A stretch of DNA of 64,000 nucleotides from Roseovarius sp. (GTDB lineage Bacteria; Pseudomonadota; Alphaproteobacteria; Rhodobacterales; Rhodobacteraceae): positions 1-64,000 of the forward strand of contig NZ_JALUXE010000008.1 of NCBI RefSeq assembly GCF_027019125.1, in the 5' to 3' direction. Positions within the stretch are counted from its first letter, which is position 1; every line of letters starts with the position of its first letter. Made by a program: the position numbers and the translations under genes. This document shows, piece after piece, positions 10,052-19,031 of this stretch. The notes under the pieces were generated by a model. That model had not been told where the DNA came from. It searched no databases and worked only from the letters and a program-made list of their open reading frames with translations.

Positions 10052-11701
10052 TTACATATTGGGATAGTTTGGCCCATCCCCACCCTGCGGCGTGACCCAG
10101 TTGATGTTCTGGCTCGGGTCCTTGATATCGCAGGTCTTGCAATGCACGCAGTTCTGAAAGTTGATGACGAAACGCGGGTCCTTGCCCTCTTCGCGAACCA
10201 CCTCATAAACGCCCGCCGGGCAATAGCGCTGCGCGGGTTCGTCATATTTCGGCAGGTTCACGCCAATCGGCACCGATGAATCTTTCAAGTGCAGGTGCGC
10301 GGGCTGACTTTCCTCGTGATTGGTCATCGAGAAGCTGACATTGGTCAGCCGGTCAAAGCTCAGCTTTCCATCGGGTTTGGGATAGTCGATGGGCTTGTGT
10401 TTCGCTGCCGGTTCGGTCGCGGCGGCATCGGTCTTGCCATGGCTCAGCGTGCCCAGCAGGCTGAACCCGATGGTGTTGGTCCACATATCGAACCCACCAA
10501 GGCCGAGCGAGGCAAGAAGGCCATATTTCGACCAGAGGGGTTTGACGTTGCGCACCTTTTTCAGGTCCTTGCCGATCGCACCGTTGCGCACCTCGGTCTC
10601 GTAATCGCTCAACTCATCGCTGGCGCGCCCTGCGGCCAGCGCGGCATGGGCTGCCTCTGCGGCGGCTTTGCCCGAGAGCATGGCGTTGTGGTTGCCCTTG
10701 ATGCGCGGCACGTTGACCATGCCCACCGAACACCCCAAGAGCGCCACGCCCGGAGCAACCATCTTGGGCATGGACTGATATCCGCCTTCGGAAATCGCGC
10801 GCGCGCCATAGGCGACGCGCTTGCCGCCCTTGAGCAGATCGGCCACCATCGGGTGATGCTTGAACCGCTGGAATTCCATGTAAGGGAACAGGTAGGGGTT
10901 CTTGTAGTTCAGGTGCACCACGAAACCCACGTAGACCTGATTGTTCTCAAGGTGATAGATGAACGATCCGCCACCGGCGTTGCTGCCAAGCGGCCAGCCC
11001 ATCGTATGCGTGACCGTGCCGGGACGGTGCTTGGCGGGGTCGATCTCCCAGATCTCCTTCATGCCGATGCCGAATTTCTGCGGCTCCTTGCCCTTGGAGA
11101 GATCGTATTTGGCGATGACCTCTTTTGCGAGCGAACCGCGCACGCCCTCGCTCAGGAACACGTATTTGCCGTGCAGTTCCATCCCCGGCTCGTAATTCGG
11201 CCCCGGAGTGCCGTCTTCGTTCTTGCCGAACTCGCCAGCCACGACGCCCTTGACCTCGCCCTGCTCGCCATAAACCAGTTCGGAACAGGACATGCCCGGG
11301 AAAATCTCGACGCCCAGTTCCTCGGCCTGTTCGGCCATCCAGCGACAGACATTGCCCATCGAGACAATGTAATTGCCGTGGTTGTTCATCAGGGGGGGCA
11401 TCGGCAAATTCGGCACCCGGATCTTGCCCGCCTCGCCCAGCATGTAAAAGTTGTCCTCGGTCACCGGCGTGTTGAGCGGCGCGCCGCGCTCTTTCCAATC
11501 TGGGATCAGTGCATCGAGTCCGCAGGGATCCAGCACCGCACCGGACAGGATATGCGCCCCTACCTCCGAGCCTTTCTCAAGGACCACAACGGCGCAATCT
11601 GGATCAAGCTGCTTGAGGCGGATCGCTGCCGAGAGACCGGCCGGGCCCGCGCCCACGATCACAACGTCATACTCCATGGTCTCGCGTGTTATGTCGGTCA
11701 T
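10052..11701 (-). CDS. Electron transfer flavoprotein-ubiquinone oxidoreductase
   Basis: Passes electrons from ETF (acyl-CoA and amine dehydrogenases) to ubiquinone at the membrane. The 549-residue protein has an N-terminal FAD-binding motif (DVVIVGAGPAGLSAAI), a central region with the quinone-binding fold, and a C-terminal ferredoxin domain with one Cys in YCPAGVYE and three in NCVHCKTCDIKDP, which ligate the 4Fe-4S cluster. The start at MTDITRETMEYD follows GGATGAGG; an ATG 30 bp upstream is less likely. The etfAB genes are not in the window. It is divergent from greA. Confidence 0.96.
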   Translation of the reverse strand: MTDITRETMEYDVVIVGAGPAGLSAAIRLKQLDPDCAVVVLEKGSEVGAHILSGAVLDPCGLDALIPDWKERGAPLNTPVTEDNFYMLGEAGKIRVPNLPMPPLMNNHGNYIVSMGNVCRWMAEQAEELGVEIFPGMSCSELVYGEQGEVKGVVAGEFGKNEDGTPGPNYEPGMELHGKYVFLSEGVRGSLAKEVIAKYDLSKGKEPQKFGIGMKEIWEIDPAKHRPGTVTHTMGWPLGSNAGGGSFIYHLENNQVYVGFVVHLNYKNPYLFPYMEFQRFKHHPMVADLLKGGKRVAYGARAISEGGYQSMPKMVAPGVALLGCSVGMVNVPRIKGNHNAMLSGKAAAEAAHAALAAGRASDELSDYETEVRNGAIGKDLKKVRNVKPLWSKYGLLASLGLGGFDMWTNTIGFSLLGTLSHGKTDAAATEPAAKHKPIDYPKPDGKLSFDRLTNVSFSMTNHEESQPAHLHLKDSSVPIGVNLPKYDEPAQRYCPAGVYEVVREEGKDPRFVINFQNCVHCKTCDIKDPSQNINWVTPQGGDGPNYPNM

Positions 11702-11762
11702 CGTCCTCATCCTTTTCCCGGGGCGCAGCAATCACGGTTGTCGCGCAACAAAGTTGCGAGTG

Positions 11763-11792
11763 TGACTAGCCTGCACATGTGTCAAGCGTCAA
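11763..11792 (-). promoter_or_regulatory. Possible sigma-70 promoter of the ETF-QO gene
   Basis: On the minus strand TTGACG, an 18-base spacer and TAGTCA lie 62-91 bases before the chosen start. The -10 match is only moderate. Confidence 0.35.
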
Positions 11793-11978
11793 TTGAAACA
11801 CGACGTAAAACCAATTGGAAAACGGCAATTTGTCACGCGACAGCGGCCTAATCTCGCGCGCTCCGCGATCCGCTCTTGCAATCGGGCGCGCGCTTCGGGC
11901 AATCTGCCTCGAAATGCGAGATGTGATGTGACGGGGCCTGCTATCCAGCGGCCCCGCTTCTGACAATGGACTGTTGAT

Positions 11979-12449
11979 ATGGAAAAGATCCCTATGACGG
12001 CTGGCGGCCATGCTGCGCTGGAGGTCGAGCTGAAACAGCTCAAGTCGGTAGAGCGCCCTGCGATCATCCGGGCCATTGCCGAGGCGCGCGAACATGGCGA
12101 CCTGAGCGAGAATGCCGAATATCATTCCGCCAAGGAGAAACAGTCCTTCATCGAAGGCCGCATCAAGGAACTCGAAGGCATCCTCAGCCTTGCCGAGGTG
12201 ATCGACCCGGCCAAATTGTCGGGTCCGATCAAGTTTGGCGCAACTGTGACGCTGGTGGACGAGGATTCCGGCGAAGAACGCACCTATCAGATTGTCGGCG
12301 AGCATGAGGCCAGCATCGAAAAAGGGCTTTTGAACATAAAATCGCCGATTGCCCGGGCGCTGATCGGCAAAGAAGAGGGCGATAGCGTCGAAGTGCGAAC
12401 GCCCGGTGGCGATCGCGGCTATGAGGTGATAAAGGTCGCCTATATCTGA
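11979..12449 (+). CDS. greA: Transcription elongation factor GreA
   Basis: Rescues backtracked RNA polymerase by stimulating transcript cleavage. Its 156 residues are the usual length: an N-terminal coiled coil whose tip carries the catalytic acidic residues ([17 protein letters not shown]) and a C-terminal FKBP-like domain ([24 protein letters not shown]). A GC hairpin (GGGGCC / GGCCCC, 11934-11956) lies just before the start. It is divergent from ETF-QO across about 280 bp. Confidence 0.97.
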   Translation: MEKIPMTAGGHAALEVELKQLKSVERPAIIRAIAEAREHGDLSENAEYHSAKEKQSFIEGRIKELEGILSLAEVIDPAKLSGPIKFGATVTLVDEDSGEERTYQIVGEHEASIEKGLLNIKSPIARALIGKEEGDSVEVRTPGGDRGYEVIKVAYI

Positions 12450-12462
12450 TCAGGCCCCTATC

Positions 12463-13479
12463 ATGCGCCCAGCCCGCACCGAAAACAGCCCCGCCAAGGG
12501 GTTTGACACGAAATCCGAACCCGAAGGCGTCACCTCGATCGAATGGATCGCGGTGGCTCTTTCAGCGCTGTGGCTTTTGGGTTCAGCGGTGTTCTTTCTG
12601 GTTCTCACCCCGCGAACGGAAACCGGCGGCGGCGCGTTGCAATTCGTCATCGTGTTGATTGCGGTCTTCATGCCGGTGGCGATGATCTGGCTTGGGGCCA
12701 CGGCTGCACGTACCAGCCGCGTGATGCGCGAAGAGAGTCGCCGCTTGCGCGCGGCCATCGACGCGATCCGCGCCGCATATGTCGCCCAGAGCCAGACGCT
12801 TGGTCAGACCGTGGACAAGACCGTCAGCCAGAAACTCGACGAAATCGCCGCCGCGCAACGCAAGACCGAAACGGCACTGGCGACGTTTTCGTCGATCCGC
12901 GCGGGCATGCCCGAACCGCGTCCGATCCTGGCGCCGGCACCTTCGCCCAGCGACCCCGGAGATCAGGTGTCGCTGCCGCTTGGCACCTCTGCCGAGGATA
13001 TACAGGCCCCGCTCGAACGCGCCGATTTCATTCGTGCTCTGAATTTCCCCGACAACCCCGAGGACAAGGCCGGTTTTGCCGCTCTGCGCCGCGCGCTCAA
13101 GGACCGGCCCACCGCTCAGTTGATCCGCGCCTCGCAGGATATTCTGACGCTGATGTCGCATGACGGCATCTACATGGATGACCTGCGCCCGGATATGGCC
13201 CGCCCCGAGGTCTGGCGCCGCTTTGCCGGGGGGGAGCGCGGCCGCGCTATCGCTGCGTTAGGAGGGATCAGGGACCGCTCATCATTGGCTTTGACCGCGG
13301 CGCGAATGAAGCAGGACACGATCTTTCGCGACGCCGCGCATCACTTTCTGCGCCGCTTTGACAAGATGTTCTCCCAATTTGCCGAAACGGCCAGCGATAC
13401 CGAAATCTCTGAGCTTTCCGAAACCCGCACGGCCCGCGCCTTCATGCTCTTGGGCCGGGTCGCCGGAACCTTTGACTAA
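12463..13479 (+). CDS. Conserved membrane protein of unknown function
   Basis: A 338-residue protein I cannot assign to a named family. It has two transmembrane helices near the N-terminus (WIAVALSALWLLGSAVFFLVL and FVIVLIAVFMPVAMIWLGA), then a charged helical stretch with coiled-coil character (MREESRRLRAAIDAIRAAYV... QKLDEIAAAQRKTETALATF), a Pro-rich linker and a cytosolic helical domain (FIRALNFPDNPEDKAGFAAL...). It starts 13 bp after the greA stop, so it is probably co-transcribed with greA. Confidence 0.8.
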   Translation: MRPARTENSPAKGFDTKSEPEGVTSIEWIAVALSALWLLGSAVFFLVLTPRTETGGGALQFVIVLIAVFMPVAMIWLGATAARTSRVMREESRRLRAAIDAIRAAYVAQSQTLGQTVDKTVSQKLDEIAAAQRKTETALATFSSIRAGMPEPRPILAPAPSPSDPGDQVSLPLGTSAEDIQAPLERADFIRALNFPDNPEDKAGFAALRRALKDRPTAQLIRASQDILTLMSHDGIYMDDLRPDMARPEVWRRFAGGERGRAIAALGGIRDRSSLALTAARMKQDTIFRDAAHHFLRRFDKMFSQFAETASDTEISELSETRTARAFMLLGRVAGTFD

Positions 13480-13520
13480 AGCATCCCCGGCTTCATCTGG
13501 CCTCAAATACCTCGGGGGGC

Positions 13521-13539
13521 CGGGGGGCAGCGCCCCCCG
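13521..13539. terminator. GC-rich hairpin after the membrane protein gene
   Basis: CGGGGGGC and GCCCCCCG form a perfect 8-bp stem with a 3-base loop. No T-run follows. It could slow transcription or belong to the G/C-rich intergenic hairpins common in Rhodobacteraceae. Confidence 0.45.
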
Positions 13540-13600
13540 ACTCTGCGATTGCCCCGGCGAAAAATCCACGGCATGATGCGCGCCTGAGGAGATATGACCG

Positions 13601-14056
13601 ATGCGCAAGTTTCTCGTCGTGCTGGATGACAGCCGCGAATGTCTCAATGCCATGCGCTTTGCCGCGATGCGCGCCGCCCATACCGGGGCCGGGGTTGAAA
13701 TCCTCGCCGTGATCCCACCCGAGGAATTCAACCACTGGATCGGTGTGGGCGATCTCATGCGCGAGGAACAGCGCGAGAGGATCGAGGCGCATTTCGAGGT
13801 TTTCGCCAAATGGATGCGCGACAAGCAAGGTATCGACCCGGAACTGGTGATCCGCGAGGGTGATCCGGCGGTCGAGATCATCGCACAGGTTCAGGATGAT
13901 CCGGCGATCGGCGTGCTGGTTCTGGGGGCCGCCGCTGGCAAGAAGGGGCCGGGCCCGCTGGTCACGCAGCTGACCAAGACAGCCGGCACATTGCCGATTC
14001 CGATCACTATCGTGCCCGGCGATCTCACCAAGGAACGGCTCGAGGCCATCACCTGA
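13601..14056 (+). CDS. Universal stress protein (UspA family)
   Basis: Single USP domain, 151 residues: an N-terminal strand MRKFLVVLDDSRECLNAMRFA with the conserved Asp, and a C-terminal nucleotide-binding-like segment (VLVLGAAAGKKGPGPLVTQL) resembling the G-x2-G-x9-G(S/T) loop. Cytoplasmic, role in stress adaptation by family. It follows GAGGAGA, 9 bases upstream of the ATG. The next gene has its own promoter, so it is probably monocistronic. Confidence 0.9.
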   Translation: MRKFLVVLDDSRECLNAMRFAAMRAAHTGAGVEILAVIPPEEFNHWIGVGDLMREEQRERIEAHFEVFAKWMRDKQGIDPELVIREGDPAVEIIAQVQDDPAIGVLVLGAAAGKKGPGPLVTQLTKTAGTLPIPITIVPGDLTKERLEAIT

Positions 14057-14072
14057 GGCCAGCGAGCCTCAG

Positions 14073-14088
14073 TTTAGAATCGTTCCAA
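14073..14088. promoter_or_regulatory. ICE-like Irr box upstream of the nfuA-type gene
   Basis: TTTAGAATCGTTCCAA is a near match to the iron-control element bound by Irr in alphaproteobacteria (TTTAGAA-N3-TTCTAAA), with one arm slightly degenerate. It ends 4 bases before the -35 hexamer of the nfuA-like gene, a position suited to iron- or heme-responsive control. The match is seen directly; Irr binding is inferred. Confidence 0.5.
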
Positions 14089-14091
14089 TCC

Positions 14092-14120
14092 TTGACAGTA
14101 CAGGGCGTCGGGCGCATATC
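14092..14120 (+). promoter_or_regulatory. Sigma-70 type promoter of the nfuA-tsaB-rimI cluster
   Basis: A perfect TTGACA (14092-14097), a 17-base spacer and CATATC (14115-14120) lie 26 bases before the ATG. The ICE-like box sits directly upstream. Confidence 0.6.
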
Positions 14121-14145
14121 TGGGGCAACCACGAAAGGGCGCGCC

Positions 14146-14709
14146 ATGTTCATCCAGACCGAATCCACCCCCAATCCCGCGACGCTGAAATTCCTGCCCG
14201 GCCAGACCGTGCTCGAGGCTGGCACCGCCGATTTCCCGAGCGCCGAGAAATCCGGGAGCTCCCCCTTGGCCGAGCGTATTTTCCGCGTGCCGGGCGTTTC
14301 GGGTGTGTTTTTCGGCAATGATTTCGTCACCGTAACCAAAGGTGAGGCGATCGAATGGGACCATATCAAACCCGCTATTCTGGGTGCGATCATGGAACAT
14401 TACCAATCCGGTCAGCCGGTCATGCTGGGCGAGGGCGGCGGTGCGTCGGGTCATGCCGAACACAGCGGCGAGGATTCGGTGATCGTGAACCAGATCAAGG
14501 AATTGCTCGACACCCGCGTGCGCCCGGCCGTGGCGCAGGATGGGGGCGACATTACCTTTCACGGCTTTGACCGCGGTGTCGTCTATCTTCACATGCAGGG
14601 TGCTTGTGCGGGTTGTCCGTCTTCGACCATCACGCTCAAGATGGGAATCGAGAACCTGCTGCGCCACTACATCCCCGAGGTGACAGAGGTGCGTCCTGTT
14701 GGTCTCTGA
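14146..14709 (+). CDS. NfuA/NifU-like Fe-S cluster scaffold or carrier protein
   Basis: A 187-residue protein with an N-terminal Nfu_N domain (MFIQTESTPNPATLKFLPGQ) and a C-terminal NifU domain carrying the CxxC cluster site (QGACAGCPSSTITLK). It transfers 4Fe-4S clusters to client enzymes in the cytosol. The start is the ATG at the beginning of the conserved Nfu_N motif. It overlaps the tsaB start by 11 bp. The upstream ICE-like box suggests control by iron status. Confidence 0.93.
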   Translation: MFIQTESTPNPATLKFLPGQTVLEAGTADFPSAEKSGSSPLAERIFRVPGVSGVFFGNDFVTVTKGEAIEWDHIKPAILGAIMEHYQSGQPVMLGEGGGASGHAEHSGEDSVIVNQIKELLDTRVRPAVAQDGGDITFHGFDRGVVYLHMQGACAGCPSSTITLKMGIENLLRHYIPEVTEVRPVGL

Positions 14710-15277
14710 ACCACTGATACTGGCGTTTGACACATCGGCCGCGCATTGCGCGGCCGCTTTGTTGCAAGGAGAGCGTGTGCTCGTGTCGCGCGCCGAACCC
14801 ATGGGGCGCGGACAGGCCGAGCGTCTCATGCCGCTCTTGCAAGAGGTGCTGGATCAGGCCGGGTTCGCATGGTCCGACCTTGACCGCATCGGCGTGGGCA
14901 TCGGTCCAGGCAATTTCACCGGCATTCGCATTTCCGTGGCGGCAGCACGGGGACTGGCCCTCAGCCTCGGGATTCCGACAATCGGCATCAGCACGCTGGA
15001 CGCCATTCGCGCGCAGGCGCGTGTCGGGGCGCCCTGCGTGCCCGCACCCCGTGACATGGCCTATACCCAGACCGGCAAGGCCGCGCCAGAGTTGGTGGCG
15101 ATTGCCACCGTCACTGACCCTGTGTTTCCGCCCGAACCTGCCCTGCTGGCGGAACTGATGGCACGTCTGGCCGCTCAGGCGGCGCAAGATGGCCCGCCGC
15201 CCGCCCCGCTCTATGTGCGTCCCGCCGATGCCGCCCCCGCGCGCGATTTGCCCCCTGTGATCCTCGATGACGCCTGA
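14699..15277 (+). CDS. tsaB: tRNA threonylcarbamoyladenosine biosynthesis protein TsaB
   Basis: Inactive paralogue of TsaD that forms the TsaBDE complex for t6A37 on ANN-decoding tRNAs. The 192-residue protein has the ASKHA N-terminus (LILAFDTSAAHCAAALL) and the motif GIGPGNFTGIRISVAAARGLA, which is diagnostic for TsaB. The start is a TTG overlapping the previous stop by 11 bp; no ATG or GTG is available nearby. It overlaps the rimI-like gene by 11 bp, a common tsaB-rimI pairing. Confidence 0.92.
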   Translation: MVSEPLILAFDTSAAHCAAALLQGERVLVSRAEPMGRGQAERLMPLLQEVLDQAGFAWSDLDRIGVGIGPGNFTGIRISVAAARGLALSLGIPTIGISTLDAIRAQARVGAPCVPAPRDMAYTQTGKAAPELVAIATVTDPVFPPEPALLAELMARLAAQAAQDGPPPAPLYVRPADAAPARDLPPVILDDA

Positions 15278-15683
15278 AGCCCTCGCCACCTGCCACGCCC
15301 GCGCCTTCACGACTGAGGGCAGGGCTTGGTCTGCCGAGGAATTCGCGACGCTTCTGGACAGTGCCTTCGTTTTCGCCTTGGGCGACGCGCGGGCGTTCAT
15401 TCTTGGTCGCGTGATCGCGGACGAGGCCGAAGTGCTGACGCTCGCCACCGACCCCGATCATCGGCGCAAAGGTCTGGCGCGGGCCTGTCTGAGCGCCTTT
15501 GAGGTGCGCGCGCGGGCACGCGGCGCAATCACGGCTTTTCTCGAGGTGGCCGAGGACAATGCGCCCGCATTGGCGCTCTATCGCGCTGCAGGCTATCGGG
15601 AAACCGCGCGCCGCGCCGGATATTATGCCCGCAACCAAGGGCCCAAGATCGCCGCCCTAATCCTGAGCAAAACGCTGGACTGA
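15267..15683 (+). CDS. rimI: GNAT acetyltransferase, RimI-like
   Basis: A 138-residue GNAT protein: the acetyl-CoA-binding motif A is in LATDPDHRRKGLARACLSAF (the Q/RxxGxG/A pattern), and NAPALALYRAAGYRETARRAGYY is typical of RimI enzymes that acetylate the N-terminus of ribosomal protein S18. The substrate is inferred from the tsaB neighbourhood and the C-terminal motif. It is the last gene of the nfuA-tsaB cluster. Confidence 0.85.
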   Translation: MTPEALATCHARAFTTEGRAWSAEEFATLLDSAFVFALGDARAFILGRVIADEAEVLTLATDPDHRRKGLARACLSAFEVRARARGAITAFLEVAEDNAPALALYRAAGYRETARRAGYYARNQGPKIAALILSKTLD

Positions 15684-15791
15684 TTGGAATGGCCCTTCCA
15701 TAGGTCCAGTTGCAAGAAAATCATCAGACCTGCACGGCTCCGCACGCCCCCCGCCCTTGCAAAGCGACAGGACATGGGGCTAGGAATTGCC

Positions 15792-16706
15792 ATGCAGATT
15801 TACCTCCCCATAGCCGAGGTGTCGGTCAACGCCTTTCTCCTTTTGGGGTTGGGCGGTCTTGTGGGGATTCTCTCGGGCATGTTCGGGGTGGGCGGAGGTT
15901 TCATTCTCACGCCGCTTCTGTTTCTCGTCGGTATCCCGCCTGCTGTTGCGGTGGCTACGGGGGCCAATCAGATCATGGCCGCCTCCTTTTCTGCCGTGCT
16001 GGCACATTTCAGGCGCAAGACCGTCGATCTCGAAATGGGAACAGTGCTGCTGATCGGCGGCCTTATCGGGGCTGCCCTCGGGGTGATGGTGTTCAACTAT
16101 CTCAAGTCATTGGGCCAGGTCGATCTGCTGGTCACGCTCTGCTATGTGGTCTTTCTGGGCGTCATCGGCGGCATGATGTTTTTCGAGAGCCTGCGCGCCA
16201 TCCGCAACACCCGGCGCGGTGTGCCCCCCAAGCGCAAGAAGCACGGCTGGGTGCATCGCCTGCCGTTCAAGATGCGGTTTCGGACCAGCGGCCTCTATAT
16301 CTCGGTGATCCCGCCGCTTCTGGTGGGGACCAGCGTGGGTGTTCTGGCCGCGATCATGGGTGTCGGCGGCGGGTTCATCATGGTGCCCGCGATGATCTAT
16401 ATCCTGGGGATGCCGACCAAAGTGGTCGTGGGCACCTCGCTCTTTCAGATCATATTCGTGACGGCCTTTACCACGCTCCTGCATGCGACCACCAATTACA
16501 CGGTGGATATTGCACTCGCTGTGCTCTTGCTGGTGGGGGGCGTGATCGGCGCGCAGTTTGGCACGTCAATCGGTACCCGGATGAAGGCCGAGCAATTGCG
16601 CATCCTCCTTGCGATCATGGTTCTGGCGGTCTGTGGCAAGCTGGCCTTGGATCTCTTGATCACGCCATCGGAACTCTACTCGCTTGGTGCGGGCGAGGGC
16701 GCATGA
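15792..16706 (+). CDS. TauE/SafE family sulfite exporter-like membrane protein
   Basis: A 304-residue polytopic protein with about eight transmembrane helices and the duplicated family motif: GILSGMFGVGGGFILTPLLF in the first half and AAIMGVGGGFIMVPAMIYIL in the second. The family exports sulfite, sulfoacetate and similar anions; the real substrate cannot be read here. The ATG at 15792 follows AGGA; an ATG at 15774 is also in frame. It overlaps the next gene by ATGA, so the two products are probably made together. Confidence 0.9.
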   Translation: MQIYLPIAEVSVNAFLLLGLGGLVGILSGMFGVGGGFILTPLLFLVGIPPAVAVATGANQIMAASFSAVLAHFRRKTVDLEMGTVLLIGGLIGAALGVMVFNYLKSLGQVDLLVTLCYVVFLGVIGGMMFFESLRAIRNTRRGVPPKRKKHGWVHRLPFKMRFRTSGLYISVIPPLLVGTSVGVLAAIMGVGGGFIMVPAMIYILGMPTKVVVGTSLFQIIFVTAFTTLLHATTNYTVDIALAVLLLVGGVIGAQFGTSIGTRMKAEQLRILLAIMVLAVCGKLALDLLITPSELYSLGAGEGA

Positions 16707-17464
16707 TGCTCTGGCGTCTGGTGCTCTTGCTTTGCTTTTCCGCCCTGCCACTCCGTGCCGAAGAGGTCGTGTTGGGCTTGAGCAAGGACAAGGTCGCCAT
16801 CACCGCTACCTTTGAGGGTTCCGAGATCCTGATCTTTGGCGCGGTCAAGCGGGAAGAGCCGATTCCCGATGTTCCGCTGGACGTCGTCATCGCCGTCGCA
16901 GGGCCGTCAGAGCCCGTCACCGTGCGGCGCAAGGATCGCCGCTTTGGCATCTGGGTCAATACCGATGTGGTCGTTCTTGATTCCGCGCCCAGCTTCTATG
17001 CCGTGGCCACGACGGGCCCGCTGGACAAGGTCATGTCCGATACCGAGGATCTGCGTCATCGCGTCTCGATCCCGCGCGCGATCCGGTCCGTGGGCGCGGC
17101 CAGCATGGCCGAGGATGCCGAGCGGTTCACGGACGCCCTGATCCGCATCCGCCGCGATCAAGGAGCCTATGCCGTGCGCGAAGGCGCCGTGGTACTGGAT
17201 CAGGAAACACTCTTTCGTGGCGCGATCCAACTCCCGGCCAACCTGACCGAAGGTGAGTATCTGACCCGGATTTTCCTGACCCGAGAGGGGCGCGTAGTGT
17301 CGCAACTCGAAACCGTGATCGACGTGCGGAAAGTGGGGCTGGAACGCTGGCTCTACACCCTGTCGCGCCAGCAGCCGCTGGTTTACGGCTTGATGTCTCT
17401 GGCTATTGCCATCGCGGCGGGCTGGGGCGCGTCGGCGGCGTTTCAAGCGATGCGGCGCGGCTGA
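16703..17464 (+). CDS. Alph_Pro_TM (TIGR02186) family membrane-anchored protein
   Basis: A 253-residue protein with an N-terminal signal (MMLWRLVLLLCFSALPLRAEEV), a periplasmic beta-rich domain and one C-terminal transmembrane helix (LVYGLMSLAIAIAAGWGASAAF). This matches the alphaproteobacterial TIGR02186 family of unknown function. The start overlaps the TauE/SafE stop (ATGA), so it is likely an accessory of that transporter. A second ATG follows immediately. Confidence 0.85.
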   Translation: MMLWRLVLLLCFSALPLRAEEVVLGLSKDKVAITATFEGSEILIFGAVKREEPIPDVPLDVVIAVAGPSEPVTVRRKDRRFGIWVNTDVVVLDSAPSFYAVATTGPLDKVMSDTEDLRHRVSIPRAIRSVGAASMAEDAERFTDALIRIRRDQGAYAVREGAVVLDQETLFRGAIQLPANLTEGEYLTRIFLTREGRVVSQLETVIDVRKVGLERWLYTLSRQQPLVYGLMSLAIAIAAGWGASAAFQAMRRG

Positions 17465-17525
17465 TGCTGCCCTGGGCCGCGTGCCCTGCGCCATGCCCAA
17501 ACCCTTAGACCACGATAGAGAGCCC

Positions 17526-18302
17526 ATGCGCCTGAACATCGACGTGACCATGGATTATCAACTGACGGGGCATGATACCGTGCTCCTGACGCTCGAGGCG
17601 GCCCAGACCGACGGGCAGGTCGTGATCGAGAGCGCGCTCGATGTCGAGGGGGCCGATCTGCGTGGGATCGAGGTTGAGGGGATGCCGGGGCGGCGGGTCT
17701 GGGCGCATGTGACCAGCGACCGGATGAAGCTGCGGTATCGAGCCTTGGTCGAGGTGACGCGCGCGGGGGCCGCGTTAGAGCGGCTTGCAGGCACGCCGAT
17801 GCGCGACCTGCCCGGCGAGGTGGTCAGCTACCTGCGCCCCTCGCGGTTCTGCCAATCCGATCTCTTGACCGAATTTGCGGCGCAACAGTTTCGCGGGCTG
17901 GACGGCGGCGCGCGGATTGCGGCGATCGTGGACTGGGCCCGCTCCGAGATTACCTATGTGCCCGGCTCTTCCAGCGCTACAACCTCGGCTGTGGACAGCT
18001 TTGTCGCGCGCCGGGGCGTGTGCCGCGACTACGCCCACCTCGTCTGCAGCCTGGCACGCGCGGGCAATATTCCGGCGCGCTATACCTCGGTCTATGGCGC
18101 CGACGTGGACCCGCCCGATTTTCACGCGGTTGCCGAGGTGTGGCTTGAAGGGGCATGGCACCTTGTCGATGCCACCGGCATGAGCCACGCCGGCGATATG
18201 GTGGTCATCGGCTCTGGCCGGGACGCCAGCGACGTGGCCTTCATGGAAACCGAAGACTGGGCCCGCCCGCTCTGGCAAAAGGTCGATGTGCGCCGGGTGT
18301 GA
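17526..18302 (+). CDS. Transglutaminase-like cysteine peptidase family protein
   Basis: A 258-residue protein with a transglutaminase core: the catalytic Cys in SFVARRGVCRDYAHLVCSLA, the His in PPDFHAVAEVWLEG and the Asp in WHLVDATGMS. An N-terminal beta domain (LNIDVTMDYQLTGHDTVLL...) precedes the core, as in related bacterial proteins. No signal peptide is seen, so it is probably cytosolic. Proteolysis or amide chemistry is expected from the triad; no substrate is known. It starts 61 bp after the Alph_Pro_TM gene, in the same direction. Confidence 0.88.
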   Translation: MRLNIDVTMDYQLTGHDTVLLTLEAAQTDGQVVIESALDVEGADLRGIEVEGMPGRRVWAHVTSDRMKLRYRALVEVTRAGAALERLAGTPMRDLPGEVVSYLRPSRFCQSDLLTEFAAQQFRGLDGGARIAAIVDWARSEITYVPGSSSATTSAVDSFVARRGVCRDYAHLVCSLARAGNIPARYTSVYGADVDPPDFHAVAEVWLEGAWHLVDATGMSHAGDMVVIGSGRDASDVAFMETEDWARPLWQKVDVRRV

Positions 18303-18311
18303 CGCGCCTCC

Positions 18312-19031
18312 TCAGCCCCGCCCGATATAGGGCATTTTCGTCGCCATCAGCGTCATGAACTGCACATTCGCCTCAAGTGGCAATTCAGCCATGTGCAGCA
18401 CCGATGCGCCCACATGCGCGACGTCCATCGTCGGAGGCGGCGCATCGGGATTGGCGGCGATGATCCCCTCCAGCAACTCGGTGCGGGCGTTGCCGATGTC
18501 GATCTGGCTGCAGGCGATGTCATAGGGGCGGCCATCAAGGCTGAGTGTCTTGGTCAAGCCGGTGATTGCATGTTTGGTGGTGGTATAGGCCACCGAGCCG
18601 GGGCGCGGTGCATGTGCGGAAATCGAGCCATTGTTGATGATCCTCCCCCCCATCGGGGATTGATTGCGCATTTGGGCAAAGGCCGCGCGGGCACAGAGAA
18701 ACATGCCATTCAGGTTCACATCCACGACCCGGCGCCATTCCTCGTAGCTCAGCTCGTCGATCATCGCGGCGCGACCAAAACTGCCCGCGTTGTTGAAGAG
18801 CACATCAAGCCGTCCGGCGCGGGTGATGAAATCCTCGAACACCCGCACCACATCGCCGGGGTCTGTGACATCGCCGGGCAGGATCACGGCATTGTCATAT
18901 CCCTTGGCCACCGCCTCGAGTGCCTCGGCGCGCCGCGCCATCAATCCTACATGCCATCCAGCCCCCAGAAAGGCGCGTGCGCAGGCGGCTCCGATACCGG
19001 CGCTTGCCCCGGTGATCAGCACGGTTTTCAT
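18312..19031 (-). CDS. SDR family oxidoreductase
   Basis: Classical short-chain dehydrogenase, 239 residues: the nucleotide-binding motif TGASAGIG (8-15), NNAG (about 88), the catalytic Ser in INNGSISA and the Tyr-x3-Lys in VAYTTTKHA. Arg residues after strand 2 (LMARRAEALEA) suggest NADP(H) preference. The substrate is unknown. Its start overlaps the upstream helicase gene by 4 bp, so the two are co-transcribed. Confidence 0.9.
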   Translation of the reverse strand: MKTVLITGASAGIGAACARAFLGAGWHVGLMARRAEALEAVAKGYDNAVILPGDVTDPGDVVRVFEDFITRAGRLDVLFNNAGSFGRAAMIDELSYEEWRRVVDVNLNGMFLCARAAFAQMRNQSPMGGRIINNGSISAHAPRPGSVAYTTTKHAITGLTKTLSLDGRPYDIACSQIDIGNARTELLEGIIAANPDAPPPTMDVAHVGASVLHMAELPLEANVQFMTLMATKMPYIGRG

